The notes beneath the pieces were generated by a model that saw only the letters and a program-made list of their open reading frames with translations, had not been told where the DNA came from and searched no databases. From Setomelanomma holmii (lineage: Eukaryota; Ascomycota; Dothideomycetes; Pleosporales; Phaeosphaeriaceae): DNA of 64,000 nt. The stretch spans positions 188,400-252,399 of the forward strand of contig ML978176.1 in assembly GCA_010015745.1 (NCBI GenBank). Reading direction: 5' to 3'. The translations under genes and the position numbers were made by a program. This document shows, in pieces, positions 46,247-57,992 of the stretch (its first letter is position 1; every line of letters starts with the position of its first letter).

Positions 46247-49200
46247 ATGTCCCCCGCCAGATCTCGCCGCGCCGCCGACGTCGTGCCATCTGCGAGACGA
46301 AGGACCCGGCCGCCCTCGAGGACTGCATCGGTTAAGAGTGGCAGGAGTAAGGAAGAGCAGGAATCGCAGTATATGAGTGCTTGGGACGCGAGCAGCTACG
46401 CGTCTGGAAGTATGACGGCATGGGAGTCTGAGAACGACACGCCCGTTGCAGACTTGATGGACGATATTATCCATGCGCTTGGTCGGCTGGAACGTCGCGA
46501 CTATGGAAAGAGGAGAGAGGGCAGGAGTGCAATTTCGGTATGACGACACTGCTTTGTTTGGTCGCTCCCCACGTTTTGGTCGCAATAGTCCCAGGGTCCA
46601 AACTTGAGGATTCCACGCGATCATGTCAAACGTCACATTCTGTTTACGGGGATGCATTATCTAACAAAGACCAGATTCACAATTTCTCGACTCAGTTTCC
46701 CACAGCAACATCGCCATCCGCGCCATCTCGAGAGCTCTGGAACGATGCGGCGCGCAGCTTTGGACTCCCACCACCTTCCTACGATGATTCGTGCGCAGAC
46801 TTACCACCCAACTACACCTCGACTGATGCGCTGGCATTTGCGCAAACGCCAGAGTACACGCCATTCCCTTCTCTGAATGCCTCGATCTGCTCCAATGTTC
46901 CAAACTGTCTGCGCATAAGTCGCAATACGTCACCAAGCTCATCGCTGTTCCTCGACGAGAAATCGCTGTACACAGATGTTGACTTAGGGTTCAGTGAGGA
47001 AGGGGTCAGATCACATGCAAAGAAGAAGAACACCAAGAATGCGGCGAAGAAGGTAGCGCCTGTTTCGAACGCATTTGACGATGAGAAGAAGAAGGACGAT
47101 GAGGCCGCTGGAGGTGGCGGTGGGTCTGGAGGCGATCCGCCCGCAGACGGTAGTGCAGGAGGCGGCGATGGTGGGGATGGAAGCGGGGGCGATGATGGCA
47201 AGAAGGGCAAGAAAGAGAAAGAGGAGGAAGAGCGCTTGAAAAAAGAGGAGGAAGAGAAGGCGGCAAAGGAACAGGAGGAACGATTAGCCAAGGAGGCTGA
47301 AGAGGAGGCAGAGCGCAAGAAGAAGGAAGAGGAGGAGGCTGCGGCTGCAGCGGCGGCTACTAGTGCGGCCAATGATCTGAGCTGGGCGGACACCTCAACT
47401 CCAAACAATGACGATTGGGGCTCATTCGCAGGTGCGGGGAAGAAGAAGAAGGGTAAAAAGGGGAAGGTTCGCAATCTCGGCTACGTGATGACACCGTGAC
47501 AAGCGCTAACCTCACGACAGGCGGAGCCGACACCACCACCCCCTCCACCACCACCGGCACCCCCAGAGCCAGCGACGACATTTGACGATATCAAATTGGA
47601 CGACGTGAGTCTTGACGACGGTGCGCCAAAGATTGACATGAACTTTGGCGATTCCACGAGTAAACCAGGGTTCGGGCTGGGGAGTATCGGTGGCTGGTCC
47701 TCCGGTTGGGGCGCGTCGACCAAGGCATCTGGATGGGGGTCATTCGACGATAGCTCCAAAGACGCGAAAGGCGGTGACGATAATCCCTGGGGCTCCTCTG
47801 ATAAGAAGAAAAAGGACAAGGATTCGTCTGGATTCGACTTTGACTTCGATGCATTCAAAGGCTCCACGGAAGCTGCGCCGGCAGTAGTCGAGGAGAAGCC
47901 TGCCGAGGACGATGGCTGGGGCTTCAGCGCAAGTGTTGCAAAGCCAAAGAAGAAGGGCAAGAAAGGCGCGCTGATCGAGGAGTCGATACCCGAGCCAGAA
48001 CCAACCCCAGCTCCCGAACCTGAAAAGAAAGAAGAGGACGATCCATGGTCGTTCACGTTTGGTGGTGCCACGAAAGACAAGAAAAAGAAGAAGAAAGGTG
48101 CCATCGAGGAAGTTCCACCGCCTCCGCCTCCTGAGCCCGAACCTGAACCAGTCGTCGAGCCAGAACCAGAGCCGGAGCCCTCGCCTGTCAAGGAAGAGGA
48201 GTCGTGGGGAGGAGGATGGGGCGCGACAGTGACTGGAAAGAAAGCCAAAAAGGGGAAAAAGGGCAAAGAGGAACCCAAAGTCGAGGAACCACCGCCAGCC
48301 GAACCTGATCCCGAACCGGTCCCAGAGCCCGAGCCTGTCCCAGCAGAACCGGAACCTCAGCCAGTCAAGGAGGAGCCAGTCGTTGATCCATATGCTGGCA
48401 TGAGCAAGTCGCAAAAGAAGAAGGCTATGGAGAAGGCGAAGAGAGAGGCAAAGCTCAAGGAAGAAGAGGATGCTGCCGAGCTGAAACGCCAGGAAGAAGA
48501 GGATGCTGCCGAGCTGAAACTCCAGGAAGAAGAGGCCGAAGCCGAGCGCATTCGCTTGGAAGAAGAGGAAGCAGAGCAGAAGCGCCTCGAGGAGGAAGAA
48601 GCAGAGAAAAAGCGACTCGAAGAGGAGGAAGCAGCGAAGAAAAAAGATGATCTCCTTGACTGGGGTGCAACAGTGACTACTACGAAGAAAAAGAAGAAGA
48701 AGAAGGGTGCGGTCGAAGAAGAGCCCCCTCCACCGCCACCGCCGCCACCGCCGCCACCAGAGCCTGAGTCAGAACCTGTCGTCGAGCCAGAGCCAAGTCC
48801 ACCTGCGGAAGAGAAGCCAGCTGATGGGTGGGATGACTGGGGTGCGGCCGTTGCGCCATCTAAGAAAGACAAGAAGAAAAAGAAGAAAGGTGCTGTTGAG
48901 GAAGAACCGCCAAAGGAACCTGAAGTGGTGCCTGAGCCAGATCCAGAGCCAGAACCTGTAGCGGAGCCGGAGCCCGAAAGCAAGAAAGAGGAGGGCGACT
49001 GGGGTTTCAGCTCGATTTGGGGAGGTGGTAAGAAGAAAAAGAAAGGCAAGAATGCGGAACCTGAGCCCGAACCTGAGCCCGAACCGGTACTTCCAGAACC
49101 CTTAGCCATTGAGGCTGCTGTGCAAGAACCGGATGCTGTTGAAGAGCCAAAGGCAGAGGATGAAGACGAGTGGGGCATGGGCGTGCCATCTTGGGGCAAG

Positions 49201-52200
49201 AAGAAGAAGGATCCAAAGAAAGGTGCCCCAATTGAGGTCGTTGAGGACACCACGACGCCTGTGCAGAAGCCTGACGAGGATGATCCGTGGGGAAGCGCCG
49301 CGTTCAACATCAGCAAGAAAGCGAAGAAGAGCAAGAAGAATATTCTAGCTGATCTGCCGTCTCCTCCCGCCGAGCCTGAGCCAGTCCTTCCACCGCCGAA
49401 AGAGATTGAGGCGCCGCCAGCCGAAGAGGACGACCTGTGGTTGCCACGCGGACTCGGAGGCACGACCAAGAAAAAGAAAAAGAAGAGCGATGTCGCCGAG
49501 GAGCCTTTGACGAAGACAACAAGCAAGGAGTCAACCAAGTCGACGAAAGATGTTGTCGAAGACCTCATTTCGCTTGACGACCCACCGCCACCCCCACCAC
49601 CCCCTGTCGAGGAGAAGAAGGAAAAGAAGGTCAAGGATCTGGCCAGTATGTGGGGTTCCTTCGGCTCTACTTCAAAATCCACCAAGAAAGAGACCTCCAC
49701 CGAGAAGAGGGCGCGTGAGAAACGCGAAAAGAAGGAGCGAGAGGAGCAGGAGCGTTTAGAGAAGGAAGCCGCCGAGAAAGAAGAGGAAGAACGCCTCGCC
49801 CGTGAAGCTGATGAGGCCGCCGCTGCGGAGCAGGCCAGAATCGAGGCCGAAGAGGCCGAAGCTGCTCGAATCGCTGAAGAGGAGGCGGAGGCAGCTCGAC
49901 TTGCAGCTGAAGAAGAAGAGCGCAAGAAGAAAGAGGAGGAAGAGGCTGCCTCGAAGAGTTCTGGCTGGGCTGCAAGTATATGGGGCTCGTCTAAGAAGAA
50001 AGAGAGCACCAAAGAAAGGAAAGCTCGCGAGAAGAGAGAAAAGGAAGAACAGGAGGAGAAGGAACGTCTCGAGCGTGAAGAGCAGGAACGCATCGCACAG
50101 GAAGAGGCCGATCAACTCGCTGCTGAGGAGGCGGAACGCATTGCCGCTGAAGAGGCTGAGGCTGCCCGGATTGCTGAAGCAGAGGCTGAGGCTGTCAGGA
50201 TTGCTGAAGAAGAGGCTGAGGCTGCCCGGATTGCTGAAGAAGAGGCAGAGGCAGCTCGACTTGCGGCTGAAGAGGAAGAGCGAAAGAAGAAAGAGGAAGA
50301 AGAGGCAGCATCTAAGAGCTCAAGCTGGAGTTTGTTTGGTGCAAAGAAAAAAAAGGAGAGCACCAAAGAACGCAAGGCCCGTGAAAAGAAGGAGAAAGAG
50401 GAACAGGAAGAAAAGGAGAGACTCGAACAGGAAGCCAAGGAGGCTGCTGCGGCTGCCGAAGCCGCCGAAGAGGCCCAAAAGGAGGCAGAAGAAGCCGAGG
50501 CGGCACGCATCGCGGAGGAAGAGGCTGCTCTTCTCGTGCCAGTGTCTTCAAAAGAGAAGAAGAAGAAAAAGAAGAAGGGCGCTATCGAGGAGGAAGTACC
50601 ACCACCGCCGCCCCCACCTCCGCCTGTCGCAGATCCTGACGACGCACTGTTTGAGTCTTTGAAGGACATTCCCGAGGACGAACTCTTGGCCGAGCTTGGA
50701 GAACTCCCAGAAGTCAAGAAAGAGCGCACCTCATCTTCTGGCAGGAGAAAGTCGTCTGTTGGCGGCTGGGGTAGCTCATGGAGCGACGACGAAGTCAAGG
50801 AGGAACCCAAGAAAGAAGAGTCATCCGGAGGCAGTGGCTGGGGAAGCGCATGGGGAATTTCTCTGCGCAAGACCAAGAAGGTCGAACCCAAGCCTGTCAT
50901 TGAGGAACCAATTGTCGAGGCTGAGTCAGCCCCAGAGCCTGTTCCCGAAGAAGTTCCGAATGATCCAGAACCTCCCATCGCTGACGAACTTCCTGTGCGC
51001 CTCAAGTCGTCCAAGAAAGACAAGAAATCCAGCAAGAAGTCAAGCAAATACGTCGAACCCGAACCCGAACCCGAGCCGGAACCTATTGTAGAGGATCTTC
51101 CTCCAGAGCCTGCGCCTGAGCCCGAGGGTGATCCAGACGAGATCTTGGAGATCATCGATTTAGCACCCGTGAAGAAATCCTCCAAGAAAGACAGGAAATC
51201 CAAGAAGAGCAAGCTTCTTGCAGAGTCTCCTCCGCTTGAGATTCCTCCGCCCGATCCTGAACCAGCCGAGGTCATCACACGACGATCTCCTGTGCCAGGC
51301 GGGTTTCCCATGGACGACGAGATGGATCTGATCGACTTGGACGAGGCACCGGCGCCTGAACCTGAGCCAGAACCCGAGCCAGAACTCAAGCCGGAGCCTG
51401 TGGTGGTCGTCTCTGAGAGGAAGTTGAAGAAGTCAAAGAAGAGCAAGAGGATGGATTACTTTGAAGACGCCGCGCCACCACCACCGCCGCCCGAGCCAGA
51501 AGTCGAGCCAGAGCCTGAACCCGAGCCCGAACCCGAGGTGTTCGTCGTGTCTGAGAAGAAGCTGAAGAAATCAAAAAAGAGCAGCAAATCGCGCGGCGAA
51601 CCTATAGTCGAAGTTCCACCACCTCCACCACCGCCACAACCCGAAGCAGATCCTGAACCTGAGCCAGAGCCAGAGGCGGAGCCTGAACCAGAACCTGAGC
51701 CGGAGCCCATCGTCGTGGTCCCTGAGAAAAAGCTCAAGAAATCGAAGAAGAGCAGCAGGACCAAGGCAGAGCCCGTCATCGAAGTTCCACCTCCACCACC
51801 TCCCCCAGCGCCAGAGTCTGATGCAGAGTTTGTGGATGCGCCAGCAGAGCGTGATCTGATGGATCTGGACGAGCCCGCGCCTATGGACGTAGACGATGAA
51901 GCTCGGCCACCCACTCCACCGCCAGAGCCAGTACCTGCTCCCAAGTCTGTCTCGCCGAAGAGAGAACGCGCAAAGGTTGTTCGCAGTGGCGCTGCAGGAT
52001 CCTGGGGTTTCTGGGGAGCGGGTGCATCAGCTAAAAAGCCGTCTTCGTCAAGACCAAAATCAGGTGATGATTCGACCAGCGTTGCGACTGGGCCAAAGCC
52101 TGGGTTGGTCCGCACAAAGTCGGGTCGCACTACTTCAACGAGAGACCAGGATGCGAAATCGAGATCGTCTGGGTCTGACAAGATGTCCAAAGCGCCGTCA

Positions 52201-54129
52201 CGCACCAAATCAGTCCGCACTTCATCTGGGTTTGGACTCTTTGGTGCGCCCCCGCCTTCTCGGTCAAAATCGCAGAGAACCTCCGCGACGCCCAAGGTCC
52301 TCTCGCGCCGCCCTTCAGTCGACCATGATGCAGCGATGATGTCGCCACCACAAACTGACACAGACGTCAAAGTCTCGTCAAAGGCAGCCAGAGTTATGGG
52401 GATGAAGTCCACTTCACGCAGGTCAAGCACCAGGGAGAAGGGCAAATCTCGAGGTAAGACCCCCTCGTTTAGGCAGCGTCGGCGCGCTATTGGCCGGCGC
52501 TGGCGTAAGCAACTTTATGGAACTAACCGCGTGCCCGCAGCTATCCCAGACCCGTATCCCATCGATGATGACCTAGATGCTCTCGACGATGAGTCTCCTA
52601 CACCAACACCGCGACCAGAGCCATCGCGTCGCAAATCAAAGCGCGACTCGGTGCAGCCTGCAGAGCCGTTGACTGCGCCGCCTAGCGCCGACGATCCTGT
52701 TGTGGTCGATCGCATGGAAGTGGAGCCTGCTCCAGCTGAGGCTGAACGTCCCCGCCACCGCGATCGCGAACGAGAACGAGAGCGACCTCGCCGCGAACGC
52801 GGCAACTCTGACGCCATGGGCACGCTTGCTGGTGTCGCGGGTACTGCTGCTGCCGTGAGCGGCTTCAAGAACATGTTCGGCCTGGGCCGCAAGAAGAGCG
52901 CACCCGAGGAGGATCGTCGCGACCGCCGCAGGACTGCCTACGAGACCGAAGACGAGCGCAGACGGCGCAAGCGATCCATAACCCGTGGTGGTGTGACCGA
53001 GGATGAGGCCAAGCGGTTGCGACATGAGCGCCGCAGCGTGCGCAAGTCCACGCGCAATCCTGATGGAGAGCCCGAGCCTGTGATGACGGGCGCAAATGGT
53101 AGCGCTGAGTACGACGCTGAGCGCGAAGCACGACGAGCAGAACGTCGCGCGAGACACGAGGCAGAGAAGGCATCTCGCCGCGCTGAACTTGAAGAGGTCG
53201 AGGGCAAGGCTGAGCGCCGCCGTGAACGCGCGCGCGACACCGAGCGAGATACACTGGCGGACAAGAAGGCTCGCCAGATGGCTGAGCTCGAGCGTCGCAA
53301 CAAGGAAGCCGAAGAGCAGCTCCGTCGTATAGCAGAAAAGGAAGAGCGACGCAAGTCACGCGTCAAGCCCACCGACGACGGGGCACGAGAGCACCGCTCA
53401 TCCCGCCGCAAAGACAAGGAAGTCCGCGAAGTCCCGCCACCTCAGAACGAGCGCCGTCGCTCTCACCTCGACGACGACGCCGAACGTCGCCGCCGCCACG
53501 AAGAGCGCCGTGCTGCCCGCCGCAATTCGGAATACCCAGCCGCGCCCAATGGCGAGCCCATTATGGACTACTTTGACGAGCGCAACGGCACAACCGCACG
53601 CTCCAGCAAGCACCGCTCCTCGCGCCGCGCACCAGACGAAGAGCAGAACCAACCCTACATCAACGGCGGCCCAGACAAGACGTCCTCATGGGTCCAGAGC
53701 CTGAGCGAAGAACCCCCTCTCCCGCCTCCAATTGCAGAAACCGTCCTCGATCCTCCCCCCGGTGCGCGTGAAGTTCCAGACGACGAAGAAACCCCATCTC
53801 AAGACGAAGACGTTCGTCTCCGCATCGCAGGTCGACGAGGCGGAAAGCGCGACAAAGTCGGACCCCAAGATCGCGAGCGTGAACGCGACCGTGCGCGCGA
53901 CGACAAGGACAAGAAACACCACCGTCGCAAAAGCCAGTTCGACGGTCCGGACGCGCGCACGCGTGGCTCAGCAGAGGAACAGGATAGAGCTGCGAAGCGC
54001 GATCGCAGACGGAGTTATGCGAGCCCAGTGTACGAGGAGCAGCCGGTGCGCACGTGGGATGGGCGACCGGCTGTGGATGGGAATGGGGGCGCGGGAAAGA
54101 GGGGGAGCTTTTTCAAGAAGTTCTTTTGA
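46247..54129 (+). CDS. Giant Lys/Glu/Pro-rich repetitive scaffold-like protein
   Basis: About 2,500 residues. Best exons: 46247-46537, about 46696-47466, 47521-52453 and 52541-54129. The end of intron 1 is uncertain; intron 3 (87 bp, no stop) may be read through. The N-terminal 100 residues are Arg/Ser-rich with ESQYMSAWDASSYASGSMTA. Then come many blocks that each have a Trp-anchored motif (WGF, PWSF, DWGA, SIWG), a poly-Lys run, an acidic/Pro run and EPEPEP repeats (47920-49450). Next are three Glu/Ala/Arg helical repeats (about 49680-50560), three KKLKKSKK/PPPPPPP units (51409-51820), Ser/Arg-rich sequence, then an Arg-rich coiled coil (52750-53540) and an end KRGSFFKKFF. No enzyme domain is visible. 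It resembles septal-pore or Woronin-body tether proteins in style, but I cannot assign it to them. Confidence 0.8.
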
Positions 54130-54721
54130 GATGTGATTTGATGCGATTTGGATACATGACGTGATGGAAGATATGTTTTAGATGATTTTGTTTGAGATTT
54201 GAGGTTTGTTGCATTGCGCGGCGTTTTTTTCTTCTTCTTCTTCTTCTTCTTCTTCTTCTTCTTCTTCTTCTTCTTCTTCTTCTTCTTCTTCTTCTTCTTC
54301 TTCTTCTTCTTCTTCTGTTGTTGTAGGGGAAAGACCACTCTCTACTTTTGTGTCTTACGAGCGAGCGAGCGTGTCGCGGCATCAGCGTTCGTAATACCCT
54401 GGCGATTCTGGATGTTTGTTGTACGACTGGTGCGGTGCGCGCAATGCAGTGCAGTATATGTAGTTTTTTGGAATCGATACCCCCCTTCATTCGTCCTCAA
54501 GACTTTTACATTGATCATTGCTTTGTGGTGTCGTGTCTGTTTCCGGTGTGCTCGTGTTCATGCTTGCATAGATTACAGGTCTGCAAATAGATCAGTGTTA
54601 CTACATCACAGCAGCTGAGTGAACGAGGCCATTTATCTTGTGATGTCAATATAATGGTATTTTCAAATTCTCGACGCCTCTACGCCATCAATGCTCGCCA
54701 AACGTGGTATCTCGTATATCC
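54130..54721. other. Intergenic between convergent giant-protein and CK2-beta genes
   Basis: A 592-bp gap with both 3' regions and the TTC tract. Apart from the tract, only low-complexity and AT-leaning sequence is seen. Confidence 0.5.
54229..54316. repeat. (TTC)n / (GAA)n microsatellite
   Basis: About 88 bp of uninterrupted TTC (about 29 units), preceded by a T-run and followed by GTTGTTG. It starts about 100 bp after the stop codon of the giant gene, so it is probably in or near its 3' UTR, or that of the convergent gene. Translated small frames here (poly-Ser, poly-Phe, poly-Arg/Lys) are artefacts. Confidence 0.97.
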
Positions 54722-55930
54722 TTATGTCTGCACTTGTACTACTGCGCCCTCGACACCCTCCTCGACCATCTCTTCATCTTCTTCATCGTCCTCCAATTCC
54801 TCATCCTCATCTTCAAATCCCGTTTCTAGCTTCACGGCCCGCAATCGATCCTTCATACCCTCTCTTTGTTCGCTCTGCCATCTCGCCAGCGCCGCCGCGG
54901 CATGCACTTTAAACCCAAAGACTCTAGGCTCGTATCGTCGTTGCGATTTCGGCGGCAGCATTGCTGGGTATACCTGGAACAATATATTGTGGAAGGAAGT
55001 GCCAAAGTATGCGCCGTCAATGACAGCGTGTCGGGAGGACTTGGGGTTATATATGTCTTCGCAGCGGGAGCAGTATAGTTTTACGGGTGAGGAATTGGGT
55101 ACGTCGGACTGACCCATAGGGAGGAGGGGTTGTGATTCGCACATCACACGCGGACATTTGCCGAAGTCGGATTTCTTGAACTTCTCGAGCTGGTGACAGG
55201 TGTCAGCTGTGTCAGAACCACAGGATGGGGTCAAGGGTACCATCTTTGCCAACCCTCGCGTTGTAACTATGTATCTCGCGTGTACCAAGCCGTACAGATG
55301 CCGCGCTGACTTTTCTATCTGCTCCCGCATATCATCGTCGCAGTCGAAGTCGAAAACGTCCGTGACAAGGTCGAGCGCGTATTGGTAGTACTGGACCTCC
55401 GTGTTAAGGCCAGTCAAGTTGAAGCGGTCAGTCAGGTACTCTTCGTCGATTTCGCAGAAATACTCGTTTCCTCGCGACGATATGAACTGGGAAATGTCAG
55501 CGCGGTTCCCAATTCTGCCTGTCGGCCACATCTACAGCCGCTGTCATGAGAGCAAAGCCATCACTATAGGTCTCTTCTCGAATACGGTGTCGCCAGTCGA
55601 CTGCCAACATGACCGTGGCTCGTGACAGTTCCATGAGGAGATAGGGTGGCCGCAAGGAGTTGACATCGTGATGGCGACACAGTAGAGAAGCAATGTAACC
55701 ATTATGGGTACATGTCATGCTGCTCTACCGTCAACCAGGCTCCGAATGGATGGCGCTTCAGGCATACCAAGCTTGGAGCCACATGCCTGCCGGCGTCTGG
55801 TTGGTGATCCCGTCGTAGATTCGAAGATTGACACAACCCATGGTGTTCATTCAATTGGAGGTAAAGTACCTACCCAGTCTCGCCAATAGCTTGTGTAGTC
55901 GCTATCTGTTTCGCTATTGAAGTCGTCCAT
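54722..55930 (-). CDS. CKB1: Casein kinase 2 regulatory (beta) subunit
   Basis: Exons 55874-55930, 55241-55486 and 54722-55189 give 256 residues. The beta subunit dimerises through a zinc ribbon and holds two catalytic subunits. It begins MDDFNSETDSDYTSYWRDW, then FISSRGNEYFCEIDEEYLTD, FNLTGLNTEVQYYQYALDLV, and HARYIVTTRGLAKMLEKF. The zinc Cys are about C113, C118, C141 and C144 (CPRVMC ... YCSRC), followed by NPKSSRHAVIDGAYFGTSFH. The C-tail is long and very acidic (about 25 residues after GFEDEDEELEDD), as in yeast Ckb1. The first intron is 387 bp, unusually long for this window. The second is 51 bp without a stop, so an unspliced form would insert 17 residues. Confidence 0.95.
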
Positions 55931-56738
55931 GTTGCGCCTACTCTACGGCGCGCGACACTTTTCCTTTTATGGGTCGAGAGGAGTGATATAGGTAACAGCC
56001 ACCGGTTGGTGGTGTTGCGAGGCGCGAACGAGAGCCGCAGGGTCCAGGACGCGAGGTGGAGTGAATTGCGACGCGGGAAGGTGGCATGGGGGGCGTACAT
56101 GCATGCAGCGGGGTCGCGGCGGCAGGTTTATCCGAGCCAAGGCTGCTAGCCGCTTCCGAAGGACTGCCGTGTTGGGAAGGTTTTGCGCAAGAGTTGTTGA
56201 TTGCGGTCGGTTGTTGCAAGGGCGAATACAGCGGGTGTTTGAGTCCGCTTGAGGCTTCGGTTGGTGCCTTGTCGTTGCCAGCACTGCGCGGATCATGAAC
56301 AGGCGATAAGGTGCCGGGTAAATCCTATACAATTTATCACTCCCAACTGGGCTGTCAATTAAGCTGTCATGGTGACAATTGGCAGTTTGACAGCTGTCAG
56401 ACTGTATGGGATACTACTGATCGTCAGCAAGGTCAGAGACGAGGTCTTGTAGTGGACAGACGTGTCTCAGGACCCGATGAGTCGTAAAGTCGTTGTTCTC
56501 TACTCATAGCGCAGCCGATTAGGCTTTCGCTCCTCAGCGTGTCACGAATCGCTGGGAAAGCAGTTTTCATGGCAATGAGAGCCACGTTCAGCATTGCGGG
56601 TACATCCTCAATCAGACAATGATGCTCGAAACCCTAGTATATCGATACAAATGTTCAAGATGCACGAATTACATTAAGTACAAGAATCGAAAATACACTA
56701 TCCATCTCTCGCTCAACTACCCCTTCTCCCTACCCGTT
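55931..56738. other. CK2-beta upstream region
   Basis: An 808-bp tandem gap on the minus strand. It contains the TGTCA/TGACA cluster at 56353-56399. Small frames here overlap on both strands and are not supported. Confidence 0.45.
56353..56399. promoter_or_regulatory. Cluster of five TGTCA/TGACA motifs with a palindrome
   Basis: TGTCA at 56353 and 56365, TGACA at 56373 and 56388, TGTCA at 56395. The last two form the perfect palindrome TGACAGCTGTCA (56388-56399), and the middle two form TGTCATGGTGACA. It lies about 420 bp upstream of the CK2-beta start. TGTCA is the core of TALE homeodomain sites; any binding protein is a guess. Confidence 0.4.
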
Positions 56739-57247
56739 TTACACACTCGTACTGGCACACCAATAATCCGCCTTACAATTCGTGGACCCTAGCCCAAGTA
56801 AACCCTCGTTGAATTTGAACGTTGAAGTACCATCCACAAAGCAGACAAAGTCTTCGCCTCCAAGCGTCGCGGTTCCTGCTATTTGGCTTTTCGGAAGATC
56901 GCCAGCGCCTGCGTTGATGCTGCTCGTGAAGCTTGCACCATTGACGTACGTCCTCTTCGTCGAGCCTTCCCAGTCTCGCGCGGGCTGGGAGACAGTAGCG
57001 ACATCAGACGGGTCTCGAGAAGACGAGGGGCCGTTGTAGTAGATCACGGTGGAGGAACTGTCGGCTGGAGCTGTGTCAGCGTAAAGAAGAGACATGGGTC
57101 TAGAAGTGTCATACAATCAAGCAGTCCACGAGTGGTGCATGTTGCGAGGTAGACATTCTTTCTTGAGCCTGCGGCGATGGAAGTGTCCTGTGGGCGAGCG
57201 ACAGCAGCCGATGCCAGTGCGAAGAGTAATGTTGCTGAGATATGCAT
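56739..57247 (-). CDS. Small secreted protein (effector-like), unknown function
   Basis: Exons 57115-57247 and 56739-57070 give 154 residues. MHISATLLFALASAAVARPQ is a clear signal peptide. The mature part of about 135 residues has four cysteines (LATCTT, FVCFV, STNCKADYWCAS), two of them close together near the C-terminus. It has no transmembrane segment after the signal. Intron 57071-57114 (44 bp) restores the frame into SPADSSSTVIYYNGPSS. I do not recognise a family. Size, secretion and paired cysteines fit a candidate apoplastic protein, but many such proteins have other roles. Confidence 0.75.
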
Positions 57248-57992
57248 ATTTGCGCTGCTCAGAAGTATCCAAGTCCTCGATGAAGCAATGGTAGGAGGCT
57301 GTAGCTGCGATTTCTAAAGCTCGGAAACAGCGGCAGGGTCGTACTTATTCGTCCCAAACGTCCTCTATTATGAGCTAATTCAGCTATTCCAACCTCATCT
57401 GGGAGTTCCCCATGGAGCAATATAACCACGCCACCTCGTTTACTTTGATGAAGCAACGACCATTTCGAGCATCGATGTTGATATTTTGTGTAGTACGACC
57501 GGTTGTCCGGTTATAGTGTTCAGGAAGTATATGAAGCTACATACAGTGTCTCTGCGGTCCATACCGGCTGCATGGAGACCCCTGGCATCATTGTGCTGAT
57601 CATATTTCTCGGTAATCTATACTCATTTTGATCGGGTTGTGCCTTGTTGGACATGATGATCGGGTATCTTGGCCCAGAAGACGACGCGCGCATTCTTGAA
57701 ATTGAGCCGGTAGTTGATCTCGTCTTGGTCTCCATCACTCGGCAATGGCTTACGCATCCAAAACGCCTGCGGGAAGGTACTCGCCAAAGGTCACTGGACA
57801 GTTGTTGTGCATAGGTCAAAAATGAAATACCTATTGGCATTGCCGACCGCGATTGGGCGGTCTTGCTCTTTTGTGTGAGCTTCGCAACATCCATGGCGTT
57901 TCGATGAGCTGGATGGTTTTGTCGACTTGATGCATGTCGAAGCTCTGAGTCGCGTGAATTCCTTCTACCGTGCCTGATTGCAGCTGCCACGT
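57248..57992. other. Intergenic 0.7-kb interval
   Basis: A 158-codon minus-strand frame (57520-57996) overlaps the end of the neighbouring gene and has no recognisable domain; I do not call it. The region near 57250-57500 is the likely promoter of the secreted-protein gene. Confidence 0.4.

Noticed and set aside
48357..51446. Two long minus-strand frames (578 and 444 codons) opposite the giant gene
   Set aside because: They are poly-Ser/Gly/Phe shadows of GAG/AAG/CCA repeats on the coding strand.
46247..54129. Firm assignment as Leashin or another Woronin-body tether
   Set aside because: Only general style (size, disorder, repeats) matches; no diagnostic domain could be confirmed by eye.
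54199..54618. Poly-Phe, poly-Ser and poly-Arg frames across the TTC tract
   Set aside because: They are translations of a microsatellite.
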